A stretch of DNA of 64,000 nucleotides from Sclerodactyla briareus (GCA_026419785.1 JAODTK010000222.1:1-64000), one strand, 5' to 3'; shown: positions 11,685-22,437, counted from the first letter of the stretch. Made by a program: numbers and translations. Notes: generated from the letters alone by a model not told the origin.

Positions 11685-11970
11685 GTACACCGGGATCAGT
11701 TTGGGCGAAATAGGGATATTCTGAAAAATTGATGTTTTGGCTAATTTGCTTGTTAATGTTTTAAATTTTTTAATTGTTTTTAAATTGCTTGCTAAAAAGC
11801 TGTTAACAAGACCTCACATGGATAGATGAGTTCATACTGTAATTGAGTTCCCCCGTAAGGAGCACTACATGATCCCTATTGTAAATCTTATAAGCATGTG
11901 AAGTTGACAATGCTTAGCTTGATCAAGTCAGAATCAGTCATAGAATCACTAAGCCTTTTAAGCTTTTTTC
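11685..11970 (+). repeat. Rep-A copy
   Basis: Matches 23,370-23,610 over about 240 bp. Shared blocks include 'gttcatact', 'gagttcccc', 'tacatgat' with 'cctattgt', 'gacaatgcttagc', 'tcagtca' and 'taagctttt'. This copy contains the extended 3' part of the unit. Confidence 0.65.
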
Positions 11971-12099
11971 TGGTTCCATGTAGGCTCAGGTGCATTGTTC
12001 CTAAATGGTAATATGGCCCTTCGATACCCTGTGTAATAGTATAGGGAGTCAAAATAATGCTAAATTGAGAGGCAGAGGTAAGGCATAGTGAACAAGATT

Positions 12100-12650
12100 C
12101 CCAGAATTGTCCGTATTTGTTTCATTGAATTGTCCAACACTGTGACGGAAGTCGCTCAACTTTCAAGAATCGAACGGATATTTTCTTCTCCCAGTTGCAA
12201 ATGTGAAATGCGGGAAAGTGTGAAATGTATTTCACAGTACAGCTTTTCAAATGTTTTGCATGGAGAAAAGGTTGGTTCGGTTCAGAAATATTCGAAGCCT
12301 TGCACTGGGTATCGAAGGTAAGACATTTGCGCGCGATATATCATTTCGGACTTGAAACATCGGGACTCTTTCACGTTATTCTACACTATTACACTGTCCC
12401 ACCACCTTGTAGGTACAGCACTGTTTGTTTGTTTCATTGAATTGTCCAACACTGTGACGGAAGTCGCTCAACTTTAGATCGAACTATATTTTCTTCTCCC
12501 AGTTGCAAATGTGAAATGCGGGAAAGTGTGAAATGTATTTCACAGTACAGCTTTTCAAATGTTTTGCATGGAGAAAAGGTTGGTTCGGTTCAGAAATATT
12601 CGAGGGCTTTCACTGAGTATCGAAGGTAAGACATTTGCGTACGATGATCA
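12100..12650 (+). repeat. Tandem duplication (312 bp offset) of an upstream exon-like block
   Basis: The block starting 'ttcattgaattgtcc' at 12,121 is repeated from 12,433 with near identity. The match runs to 'cgaag|gtaagacatttgcg' at 12,317/12,318 and 12,625/12,626. Each copy therefore ends in the same strong splice-donor context (AAG|GTAAGA). Such high identity between neighbours suggests a recent duplication. Position just upstream of the PLAC8-like coding exon suggests these are alternative first (5' UTR) exons. In copy 1 the frame through '…HWVSK' joins the next exon in phase, so a coding role is not excluded. Confidence 0.7.
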
Positions 12651-12725
12651 TTTTGGACTGTAAGCATCGACTTTTCACACTTTCTTCCTACACTATACAC
12701 TTGTCTGCTTGTCACCAACTTTCAG

Positions 12726-12810
12726 GTCACCGCCGATCCCATGAACCCTCGTGGCACTCCTCGAGACTGGTCCACTGATTTATGCAGCTGCTTCGACGAC
12801 ATGGCAGTCT
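12726..12810 (+). CDS. PLAC8-like exon 1 (first recognised coding exon)
   Basis: Acceptor ctttcag at 12,719-12,725 and donor CT|GTAAGTAG at 12,811. In frame it reads PMNPRGTPRDWSTDL, then CSCFDDMAV, and ends with one base of a split Cys codon (T|GT). The W…L-C-x-C-F-D-D-M signature opens the PLAC8 domain. Met at 12,741 is the first candidate start within this exon. The frame is open back to the acceptor, so a start in an upstream exon is also possible. Confidence 0.75.
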
Positions 12811-15800
12811 GTAAGTAGCTTCGTAGTCGGGCGTATATACACGAATCCGTACGGGATATATGGACTTATTTTGGGTGACAAAATTGTAATTTCTATTTTC
12901 TGTATCACTGTAACTTTTTGTGGGTCGGATGGGTGCCGAGGGGGGGGGGGTGAATATTCATATAGGCAGGATAGGGGACTGACTTTTTCGGCACTCAAGG
13001 GATGTCACTCTTCCCTTCCTCCCTCCTCTCGCGTTTACGCCACTGTTTGTAGTATCATGGCTTAACCCGGATTGTTTACAAGGCAATCGGACCTCGATAA
13101 CAAAGTGATCACAATGGTAAAACTCATTGATTGTTCAGTTCGGGTGATAAAGTGTTGTTTTTCGCAATCGTGTCAGTAATTGTAGCAAAATAGTTCAGGA
13201 CTGGGTGCGGATTTGCCAGAATTATTTGCACATGATAAGCCACAGAACCTCGTGACTATTCGGACTAGCAGACTAGTGGGACGCGCTAATGCTCCAACAT
13301 CCCACGAATATCCGAAACTCACGATCAACATTCATCGGTTATCAATACCAACTTAGTCGGCTATCGAGGGTTATTACTAGTACGGTTCCGTCAATTGCTA
13401 TTCCTAAGTAATTCTCAATCAAGTCCCTCCAGAAAATGCAGCATATTCAGCGCGCAGTTTAGGGGATATGTACTAGCTTTACGTAATGTAGTGTAGATGT
13501 TTTACACAGACAACTACCGAGGAATCGGAATAACAAAAAATCCCTATTCAGAAATTAGAATATTATTTTTCCTTCAATCATTTGACATTCTGCACCCTTT
13601 TTTAGTTCCTTGCACCCACACATTGTAGGTTTGCTGCAGACCTGCTGTCCGATCATCCACGAATGCGTGATATCAATCTGATATGGGGAGGGGTCTGCAC
13701 GCCCTGCTGTCTCCCTGCACCGACCCTGGTCATGAGATCACACTTCAGAGGAAAACACAACATCCAGGTAAACGGCTATCAGCTCCCATGGGTGGAGAGG
13801 TGATATATTGAGCGGGAAATACATTTCCTCTTGCATACTTGCAAGATCAAGAGGTGAAGGCTGGGATTCCATATGGTGCGGATGCGGAATACTTAAAATA
13901 ATCTAAAAAAGTATAGCGCCAAATACAAATACGCATTTGAAAAATCGCCAATTCACCTGAACTGAGTGGGGTTGAAGAATCCTATTTAGTTGAAAAATAG
14001 AGGATGGTTTCCATGGGGCAAGAACACTTCTAATCTAGACTATAGCAAAACCACACCAATAGGGCAAAAATGGCTATGTACATGATGGGTCTACGGATGC
14101 GTATCAACGCGATATGGATTCTAGGAAATCTTCCTCAAAACGCCAATCACCGACAATATACCATGGACTGCTGATTGTATGGTCTAGTGTTTACTATTGG
14201 GAACAAAACTTCGTTTTCGTGAATATGTGATTTTCCTTTCGGACCGCATACTCAACATTTAATCCCCGCCTAACGCTCTCATGGTGTCAAGTGGTAACAT
14301 ATGGGGATGAATTAATTTCTTCTTGCTACTTGCATGATCAAGAGGTTCATAATATTCATCGAGAGTAGGCTTGCCCAAGTCTATATGAAGATTTCCATTG
14401 GGAGCCGCGCCGGGAAACTCTTGTGATTAACTGATTATCGACGTAGTCCGCCATCTATTTTCAAACATGCACCAAATCGTCTCTTACGGAGGACACTTGA
14501 GAGAGCGGAACATATCTTAGTGTACACTGTCAAAATGTTGCACAACATGTTGCTCAACAAGTTGCTGGACATATGTTGCCGACCCTACCTGGGACAAACA
14601 TTTGTAACACTGATCATTAGAGCTCGAACCCATGTTGCCAATAATTACATTGGATTATTGGCCACAAAGTTGCGTGTTTCGAACATGCTGCTCTCTTGTA
14701 TCGCTCTGTATACACGGTCAACATTTTCGGACACAAGGCGTTTTTCTGCAACATGGCGCACCTTTTTTTTTGCGCTAACATTTACCGTCTACCAATATGT
14801 GTTTAATTAAGAGTTTTGTTTTGAGAGCGCCACCACTATTCATACAATCATTTAAGCGTCTACCATACTGGAAGACTTGAACAAGTGGCGCAACACCCAC
14901 GTGAACTATGAGGCTCTCGTGTGGCAAGAGTCATTCTGGAATGAAAAAAATTGTACTTTCATATGCATAATCATGAGTTAGAGGAGCAAAACCATCCGTC
15001 TTTTGGGTCCCATGGTGTGAGGAGATGATTCTTTACAAGAACCCCAAGGCCAGTGATTCTTTTGCTGTACTACATGAACGACCAAAGGGAGTTATTTGGT
15101 TAATGCATTTATAGTGGGACTTGTACATTGTGTGAACCAAAACCAAAAACGATAAGGATCATCTACTCCAGTGGACGGCCAATTGAATACGAGCCCTCGA
15201 ATATTTCGTACAAGTCACAATGCTCAAAAAACTCCTCAGACTTGACCTTGTTGACTTCAGTGATCCGGAACTCACCCGCCAAAACCCCCCCCCCCCCCAA
15301 TACTATAATATACACCACTCCCCCCCCCCACACCACCCCCCCTCCCTCCAAATACAGATAATCTACACCACATAAACCTTTGGCGAGTACGAGCTCTCTA
15401 CATTGTTGCGTGTGACACAGTTCTCATGCTATCGTGGTTCATAGACTTGGACCTCTGTTTGACATGGCAAGGCAAATTCGTTCGTGCTGACTAATCCACT
15501 GGAATTCAGGACGATGCTATAAATAGTTCTATTGCCAGCGGTTTAAAGGTTTCTCATATAATATCCTGGACTACAGAAAGCTTAACAAAGTGCACACAGA
15601 CGTATCTTTACGAATGAGATTTCAGGTAAAGCGAACAATGTCCTGAAGAGAGATTCAAGAGTGGCCCTACATAGATGCAAAGAGCTGTCATCAATGGCCG
15701 TTTTTTACATGGCCGACGGTCACTGGTGGTGTTCCCCGAGGGTCGTTCGCGGCCCCTCTCTTTGGCCTATATCAACGATCTCGAGATTCTGTACAATTTT

Positions 15801-16987
15801 GATTAAGACAAATTCAGACGACAAAACAACAGTCTGACTTGTTTTCATTGAATTGTGAGCGAGTTTTGTTGTTCTTCTGCGTGGCGTTGTTAAGGTTCAG
15901 AGCGTCATGAGAAATCCCTGACCATTCTAGTAAAACTAAGCCCAAATGATGACTCCAGGTGATGCTGGAGCTGACTCAAAAACCCAATATGGATCAAAAC
16001 TCAAATAGGCAGTTACAAATCTTAATCTATTTCGTTGCGCAGTTTCTGTGCTCACAAGCTTTTCGGACTTTAACTTTGTTGACCTTTGGTGCCCTCCGAC
16101 CTGACCCTAAAGCAGCAGGGTCATCCAATTCACATAGTAAACCTTTATGCCAGTATGAGCTTCCTACACACAGTTCGTGAACAGATTACGTACCCACAAA
16201 CTTTTTAAGGCGTCGATCTATGGTACCTTTGGTGACCCTGGACCTAACCAAAAACAATGGGGATATGTAAACCACGTGGTACCCTTCGTGCCGGAGTATG
16301 AGCTCTTAATCATTTGGTGCATAAGTTTTCTAATGCCACAAGGTTTTGAACTCACTCTGTTACCTTTGTTACTTAACTAGATGAGATTGGGGATCGTCTA
16401 TCACATAGACAACCCGTCATTGCTCTCTCGACATTAGGTGATCTCACAAAGACTCCAAAACAAAATGGGATTCTCTAGATAAAAACCTTACATTCTAATT
16501 TGAACGTTCTTTAGATATCGTTCTTGCAAAAAACGTAGAACACCCATACGCACTCACACATATACACGATGCATGACTGATATAGTCCTTTCGTCCCCGG
16601 TAATGAAATCAAAGGAAAAGTCGACGAGATCACATAAATTCAGAGAGAGAGAGGCAAAAACATCCACGTTTAGACTATGTCTCACGGTTGAAGAGGTCGG
16701 TTCGTAAATGGCAGTAAACACATTTTGCAGTCGATAAACATTATCACACTTCACGCTAATGGGTACTTATTATACATATGAACATAATGACGTTATACGT
16801 GCCTCTATGACTACGCCAGCACGCGCAAACCTCCTCATACTCAACATATGCTTACCGCACATAATTTCATTCCTTCCGCAGGGATTCTGAATGACGCGGT
16901 TGTGTGGAGGGACTGTGGGGGCCCTGTTCTGCCTGTAAGATCGCCAGGGAGGTAAAAATGGTCAACAGTGGGCGAGCCCAGCCATAG
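12726..16987 (+). CDS. PLAC8/cornifelin-family small cysteine-rich protein gene, three coding exons
   Basis: Exons at 12,726-12,810, 13,629-13,767 and 16,882-16,987 together encode about 105 residues, close to human PLAC8 (about 115). The order of landmarks is that of the family: DWSTDLCSCFDDMAV, C-LLQTCCPIIHEC, a CTPCCLPAP block, MRSHFRGKHNIQ, then GPCSACKIAREVK just before the stop. PLAC8 proteins are small Cys-rich proteins, membrane-associated in several characterised cases; their molecular activity is not uniform and I assign none here. All four internal splice sites are usable. The likely ATG is at 12,741, placing the Trp of the domain a few residues in. As written, the frame slips once in exon 2 and once or twice in exon 3. 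With intact splice sites, these are more likely assembly errors than pseudogene decay, but both remain possible. Ortholog identity within the family is not resolved. Confidence 0.75.
13629..13767 (+). CDS. PLAC8-like exon 2
   Basis: Using acceptor acattgtag at 13,620-13,628, the first two bases complete Cys. The frame reads LLQTCCPIIHECVISI, matching the spacing of the family's second Cys cluster. From 13,693 a different frame gives VCTPCCLPAPTLVMRS, then HFRGKHNIQ, before donor CAG|GTAAACG. A net one-base gain would be needed near the G-rich run at 13,679-13,692, where the family has an 'xMGE' step. This is a likely homopolymer error. A second acceptor at 13,640 keeps one frame open throughout but destroys the Cys pattern, so I rank it lower. 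Confidence 0.7.
13785..13861 (+). repeat. Short repeat shared with 14,278-14,350
   Basis: 'catggtg', 'agtggtaacatat' and 'cttgcatacttgcatgatcaagaggt'-like text (broken by small changes) occurs at both places and brackets the inverted-repeat element at 13,862-14,270. It could be a long duplication of flanking DNA, or two copies of a neighbouring repeat. Confidence 0.45.
13862..14270 (+). mobile_element. Non-autonomous inverted-repeat element, copy 2 (in PLAC8-like intron 2)
   Basis: The left end GGGATTCCATATGG then TGCGGATGCGG is mirrored on the right, where the opposite strand reads GGGATTAAATG then GAGTATGCGG. About 405 bp, no coding capacity. The interior shares ordered blocks with 11,015-11,375. 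This supports a mobile family with two copies in 3 kb. Confidence 0.55.
14520..14770 (+). repeat. Short ACATGTTGC repeats and a CCAAT palindrome
   Basis: Degenerate copies of CAACATGTTGC-like words occur at 14,530-14,580. An 11-base inverted pair (TTGCCAATAAT at 14,635 and ATTATTGGCCA at 14,654) could fold as a hairpin. The 96-codon frame over it has no recognised domain. Confidence 0.4.
15060..15500 (+). repeat. Rep-C copy
   Basis: Ordered words 'ggatcatctactcca', 'gagctct', 'cacagttctcatgctatcgtg' and 'ttgacctctgtt' recur at 25,540-25,680 and, more diverged, at 16,070-16,330. It includes the C-rich stretch at 15,284-15,352. Confidence 0.55.
15284..15352 (-). repeat. C-rich low-complexity stretch (G-rich on minus strand)
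   Basis: Four runs of seven or more C within 70 bases, separated by short AT or CACA text. The minus strand could form a G-quadruplex. Long C/G runs are also where this assembly is least trustworthy. Confidence 0.6.
15590..15830 (+). mobile_element. LINE reverse transcriptase fragment in PLAC8-like intron
   Basis: Text near 15,730 reads VTGGVPRGSFAAPLFGLY and, one frame on, YINDLE. This is the strongly conserved GVPQGS…P-L-L-F…YINDL region of non-LTR reverse transcriptases. Only about 80 codons' worth is recognisable. It has frame changes, so it is a dead fragment. Confidence 0.7.
15960..16400 (+). repeat. Rep-C copy, diverged
   Basis: Two half-units with 'gacctttggtg', 'cctgacc' or 'cctaacc', 'caatgggga', 'tatgagct' and a near-repeated 'acccttcgtgcc'. 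It resembles 25,400-25,640. The 67- and 73-codon frames here are by-products. Confidence 0.5.
16882..16987 (+). CDS. PLAC8-like exon 3 (C-terminal)
   Basis: Acceptor tccttccgcag ends at 16,881. One frame gives G-ILNDAVVW-RDCGGP, and the next frame gives CSACKIAREVKM up to a TAG at 16,985. The human counterpart runs PGSIC…, a CC-x-x-C-x-x-C-x-x-x-R block, and stops about ten residues later. Spacing and stop position agree. The phase from exon 2 and the step inside the G/C-rich run at 16,915-16,925 each need a one-base change, again at low-complexity sequence. Confidence 0.7.
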
Positions 16988-16989
16988 GA

Positions 16990-18410
16990 ACCCGCGCAAG
17001 CAGTGCTACAAGGTCCTGCTTTAAGATCACAAAAAATGCCAAGCACCAACTCTCTTTTAAAAAATCACTAACAAGATAGTTCCGATTCCAAGAAGCCCAC
17101 AGACACTTAAACTCGGAATATTTCGTTGTAATGCAAGTTAAAGTGTCAAATCGCTTCTGCCTATCGTCTAATGGTAGTACCGCAACAACTAACTTCATAA
17201 ATAATAGTTTAATAAATAATAAACGGAGTATAAATGAGGCTAACTTCTTGTCGTGCTAGTTGGCAACGCAGAACTGCACAAGGATCTTCGATGGGAAACC
17301 GTAATGTGAGGACGAACTGATATAAAGACGGCGATGACACGATAGAGGCAAGGCTTCAGGTAGCAAAATGTTGTTAGATCTCACATCCAACAATCAGTAA
17401 AGGTCAAGTAATATTTTGTACGGGGGCGTGCCAGACCATTCCTTTTTTTTTTTTTTTGGGGTTTGGGGGGTTGGGGGGAAGGGGTGTACCTCCATTTCTT
17501 GCCGACTACAATGCTGAGTTGCCGACCACCATGCTGAGTTTGACCGGACTAACCCCGCCATCATATATAGAGGAAAAGGGCAACAAAATGTCTCCCCCAA
17601 CAGTCTGTCGGTACCACGGTTAGCGTAGGCGGGGTGTTGATAATGAGGCGTGCCACCAGCGGATGCCGCAGAGAGGCAGAGCTTCGCAGTCTTGATCTAG
17701 GTACACTCAAGGATCTACATAGCTTGTACGTACGTTAGCTCAGGCTACATCTAAAGGGTCGTCTTCTTATTCTGGGGCACCAGGGGTGGTATATCAGTTG
17801 AGTAGGATAGGAGTGGTAACTATTCAAAGCGGAGCGCCACCTTCGGTTGGCGCTGAGCGTTCAAGAAAAATTTATGGTTTGTAAGCCCCAGCTGACAGGA
17901 AACGGCCGTCCCAAGTGTTTTAAGGGCCATGGCACTGAAGTGAAATTCTATACCATCGATTGCCGAACATTTTAAACCTCTCTTACCGGGCCTTCAATTT
18001 TCACTTCTGAAATGCGCGGCTGAAATTTTCAGTCCCAAACATTTCATAGTCAGGTGGACCCAAACTCAGTTGAAGAATTCTCTAGACGGACTAGGACGTC
18101 AGATGATTTTCCACTGAGATCAAGTGACTGCATATTGTGCCTCAATTGACTGACTTTCAATCACAGAAGGTGTTATCCATGCCTCAATTGAAATTCCATT
18201 CTATTGAGACGGAAATTTAATTCCATCATTCCAAGAGAGATGGCCTCCAGACCATTTTCAGCCGCGTATTTGAAGTGAAGAGGTGGAAGGTAAAAGTTTT
18301 CCCTTTCACTTTTTCAAAACCATTCCTTCTTTAGCCCTAGTACGTTTTATTTAAGCCGACTGGGAGAAATTTAAAGTTTAATTCTAAACCACTATAAAAT
18401 TGCCAGCCAG
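16990..18410. other. Unassigned, small low-complexity pieces
   Basis: T/G run at 17,442-17,485. Two direct copies of 'atgctgagttgccgac' or close kin lie at 17,509-17,545. The inverted pair GCGCCACCTTCGG / TTGGCGCTGAGCG is at about 17,833-17,860. From 17,920 to 18,260 are AT-rich words like 'cctcaattga' in two copies. No gene supported. Confidence 0.35.
17205..17225 (+). promoter_or_regulatory. Candidate poly(A) signal of PLAC8-like gene
   Basis: Two overlapping AATAAA words about 225 bp after the PLAC8-like stop codon. AT-rich context is common here, so the match alone is modest evidence. Confidence 0.4.
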
Positions 18411-18419
18411 ACTTTAAGG

Positions 18420-19200
18420 GTTGAATGTACAAGTTATGTTTTATCTTCTTTCAAAACCTTCCCTCCTCTCCTTCAACCCATTACACCTCCGGGGTCCCAG
18501 TAACCTCGTTTCTTTGTTCCCCCCCCACCCCAAAAATTGCAGACTGGGGCACAAAAGTTTGGTGTTCCTTCCTTACGTTCATTGTTCTTCAATTCGCCGA
18601 CTAGGCACAAAATGGTTGGTTCTCTACTACCATAGACTGCTGAGATGGCCCCGGGCCATTTTGCGCCAGAAATATTTGGGATGGGTAAGGGTGAATATAA
18701 AAGGTATGCTTTTTCCTTCCATAAACTGTACTCTCTTTTGCAATAACCTCTTTTATGTTTCAATTTTCAAACTTATTTTGCAAAACTGGCGGCATCATTT
18801 GCCGACTGCCTGTTTGAATGGGGGTGTCCACCCCAATACACACACTACACCCCCCCCCCCCTAGAGACGCACCTGATTTTGTATATTTACGGCTCAGTTC
18901 AAGATAGTGATAGTTTGTGAACTTTATAATGATAATTGTCCCCTAAATTTGTGACGGATAGTATCTGGAATAAATGATGTGTCTCGGCTAGATACGATGC
19001 CCTCGAAGATATTCCTGTTTTTTTGTTTGTTTTTTCTCATTTGACGTTAACTTTGAGCTACGATGATGAATAATAAGGTGGTGTATCGAGGGTTGGGTTA
19101 GGTTTAATATGCAAGAGTATCAAGCTCACAGTTATGGGTTGCGTTTGAAGTTCTTGATATGAATCGACTCGAATGAACACAAAACCTCTCGGTTACAAAT
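18420..19200. other. Unassigned, C-run rich
   Basis: C runs at about 18,521-18,533 and 18,849-18,862. The 147-codon frame at 18,421-18,864 ends in a Pro run coded by one of these and contains no domain I know. I treat it as unproven. Confidence 0.35.
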
Positions 19201-19204
19201 CGTA

Positions 19205-21100
19205 TGGTCGAGCATGTGTGGGACAGGATTCCAGGTCCATACCCATTGCAGAGTGCCGTCTGACTAGTGAAGTTACGGTACTCCAGGTCCATAATCCGTG
19301 CTGTGTCCGTCTGCATCCATAGTGAAATGGTACGGTATCCAGGTCCATACCCTTGTTGTGCTATCTGCGCCTAGTGGAAGGTACGGTATCCAGTCCATAC
19401 CCATGTGTGCAAATCTGCGCCATAGTGAAGGTACGGTGATCCAGGTTCATACCCCTGCGTGCTGTCTGCGTCCTACAGTGAAAGGGTATGTATCTAGGTT
19501 TACCCATGTTGTGCGGTATGCGTTCCAGTGAAGGTATGGTATACCAGGGCCATAACCATGTGTGCTGTCTGCGTCACAGGGAGGTATGGATCGGGGTCCT
19601 TCCCATGTTGTGCTGTATGCGTCCTGGTGAAGGTAGGGTATCCAGGTCCATACTCATGCTGGCCGTATGCATCTTAGAGTGAAAGGTACGGTTTTGCAGG
19701 TCCATACCAACGTTTTGTGCTATCGCGTCTAGTGAAGGTACGGATCCAGGTCCATACCCATGCGTGCTGTCTGCGGTCATAGTGAAGGTACTGTATCCAG
19801 GTCCATACCTGTGGTGCTGTCTGGTCCTAGTGAAGGTAGGGTATCCAGGGTCATACTCTGCTGGTGCTGTCTGCGTCCTAGTGAAGGTATGGTATCCAGG
19901 TTCCATACCCATGCTGGTGTCTGGTCCTAGTGAAGGTACGTTATCCAGGTCCCATTACCCAGGCTGTGCGGTCCTGCGTCCATAGTGAAGGTACGGTTAG
20001 CCAGGTCCTTCCCCTGCTGTGTCGTCCACGTCCTGGAGGGAAGGTACGGTTCTCCAGGTCCATACCCAGCTGTGCCATCTGCGTCCCTAGTTGAAATACT
20101 GTATCTAGGTACATACCCATGCGTGCCGTCTGCCGTAAGGAGTGAAGGTACGGTATCAAGGTCCATACCCTGTTTGTGCTGTCTGCGTTCCTAGTGAAGG
20201 TATGGTATCCATTTCATACCATGTTGTGTGTTGCGTCCTTAGTGAAGGCTATTGTAGCCAGGTTCATACCCATGTTGTGCTGTTGCGTCACAGTGAAAGT
20301 ATGGTATCCAGGTCCGTCCCCATATGGTTGGGCTGCTGCGTCCTGGTGAAGTAGGGTATCAGGTCCATACTCAGGCTTGCTATCTGCGGTCCTAGTGAAG
20401 GTACTGTCTCCAGGTCCATAACCATGTTGTGTGTTGCGTCCTGGAGTGAAGGTACGGTATCATGGTCCATACCCATGCTTGTGTGTATGCGTCACAGTGA
20501 AGGTATGGTATCCGGTCCTTCCCCAAGTTGTGCTGTCTGCGTCGGTGAAAGGTAGTTAAGGGTATACCAGGTCATTACTCATGCTTTGCCGTCGCCGTCG
20601 TAGAGTGAAGGTGTGGGACGGGATCCAGGTCCATACCCACGTTATGCTATCTGGGTCCTAGTGAAGAGGTAAGGTATCCAGAGGTCCATTACCCATGCTG
20701 TGCGTCTGCGTCCTAGTGAAGGTACTGTATCCGGTCCAACCAAATTGTTGTGTTCGTCGCGTCTGGAGTGAAGGGGTAAGGTATCAGGTCCATACCTGCT
20801 GTGCTGTCATGCGTCACAGTGAAGGTTTATGGTATCCAGGTCCTTTTCCCCATGTTGTGCTGTATGCGTCAAGTGGAAAGATACGGCATCCAGCGTCTAT
20901 TACCCAGCTGGGCTGGCTGCGTCTAGTGAAGGGGCCGGATTCAAGTTCCATACCATGCTGTGCCGTTTTGCTCCTATGTGAAGGTACGTCTCCAGGTCCA
21001 GGACCCATGCTGTTGGCCGTTTGCCGTTTGCGTCCTATAGTGAAGGTACACGTGTCCGGGTCCTTCCCCCATGCTGTGTCCGTTTGCGGTCTGGGAATGG
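19205..21100 (+). repeat. Minisatellite, ~52 bp unit, about 36 copies
   Basis: The unit is roughly 'tatccaggtccatacccatg' + 'ttgtgctgtctgcgtc' + 'ctagtgaaggtacgg'. It repeats without break for 1.9 kb. Copies differ mostly by one- or two-base indels and by substitutions, with no obvious higher-order order. Many frames on both strands (up to 206 codons) are products of the repeat; none is coding. Confidence 0.95.
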
Positions 21101-21109
21101 TTCAGCAAA

Positions 21110-22090
21110 CCATGACCTCCCTCCTGCCGTGCTGCCTCTTTTCTACACATAGGAATAGAGCGGTTCTGGCAGAATATATTTCTTCTCAGGTTAGGGTTCT
21201 GTTTCTCCATCCTCTGGCCCGAATGGAACAAGGTCGAAAAACTGTTTTTTCCAATTTGATTGGTACTTATAAGCAAAGCCACACACAACTGGGTCATTAC
21301 CGCTGCCGGTGTTAGGGCCTGTGGTTAGAAATCGCAGTACCAGTACCCTGCATTTTATAATGTCAAAGCCTCCCTTTGGCTTGGGATCCTTGCCTAGACG
21401 GAAAAAACTCATCCAATTCTACTAAGGCATAACACCATAATGAAATTGTCATGGTTGTTGCACCCGAAAAAGTATTTCTCTCACATCACACGTAATTTCG
21501 ATTGCCTTTAGAATAAATTTGGGTGTTTCCTCCTCCCCTCCCCCTTCCTTTTTTGGAGAGGGGGGGGGGGGGTATGTACAATTGTTGGGCAGTTTCTCCT
21601 CCACGAAATGGAATCGTTGTCACTGCTTATATGGGCCTGATCATAATATAACACTTTAACACTCCTCAACTATTGTATCTATACAATACCCGTGCAATGC
21701 AGGCCACCAATTGAAATGGGTTCAGAAGGATTGTGAGGAATTATTTTACTCCACTTAAACAATATACTTTCAAATAGCCTTAATGTTGTGTTTCCTTCCG
21801 TTCGGAATATATATAAGCAGTCGAATTGATCTAAGTCCTCGATGTATTTTTCTATTTCACATACATTGTTTCTCACGTAAATAAGACGAACAACCAAGTT
21901 GTCCCTATTATTACATGCATCATTCGTCTAACAAGATTACTTATCGCTGAGGAACCCCGCAGATGTTGGTCTTAAGACGCCACATGTTTACAACAGACCA
22001 ATATATTAGGAAGTACAAGTTGATTTGAGAAAAAACAGCAGCCTCCTAATGTATTATGTATATAGGTAACATCTCGTAACTCGTGTTTAT
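21110..22090. other. Unassigned
   Basis: G run at 21,558-21,572. No frame with family features. A mild resemblance to other dispersed repeats could not be confirmed. Confidence 0.35.
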
Positions 22091-22094
22091 ATCA

Positions 22095-22437
22095 GTGGTA
22101 GTGCACCTACTTGTCGGAATTTGTCTGATGCTAAACTCGACACTCGGGCGGCGAAGGAAAGTGGCAGAAGTTTGAATCCCGGGATAAACCCTGCGATCAT
22201 ATCTAACACCCGACTGCATCATGGCACCCTTCAATTACCACATACCATACTATGATTTTTAACATGTGTTAAAGGCAACCTCCTTGTCGGGAAGTTGTCA
22301 TGAATAAACGCGGGGGCGAAAGAAAGGAAAGTGCAGAAGTTCATGAACCGGGATAAGACCCTGCGATCATATATAACAAGGCAGATGATGCTGGCACCTT
22401 AAAAATTACCATACCATGGAAATGATTTTTTATTCCT
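22095..22437 (+). repeat. Tandem duplication, ~170 bp unit, possibly SINE-like
   Basis: Blocks 'cttgtcgg', 'ggcgaa', 'ggaaagtg', 'gcagaagtt', 'cgggataa', 'accctgcgatcatat', 'gcacctt' and 'taccataccat' recur 170 bp apart. Copy 1 has AGTTTGAATCC, close to a polymerase III B-box, about 75 bp after a weak A-box-like TGGTAGTGCACC. This suggests, but does not prove, a tRNA-derived SINE. Confidence 0.6.

Noticed and set aside
13640-13767. Alternative PLAC8 exon 2 using the acceptor at 13,639
   Set aside because: It keeps one frame open without any slip, but gives LLSDHPRMRDINLIWGG where the family has a Cys cluster. The acceptor at 13,628 restores the Cys pattern.
18421-18864. 147-codon open frame ending in a Pro run
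   Set aside because: The Pro run is a C homopolymer. It has no domain and no splice context, and a 96-codon antisense frame overlaps it.
20695-21315. 206-codon open frame
   Set aside because: It lies within and just past the 52-bp minisatellite. The repeat (52 is not a multiple of three, and indels abound) yields open frames on both strands without coding meaning.
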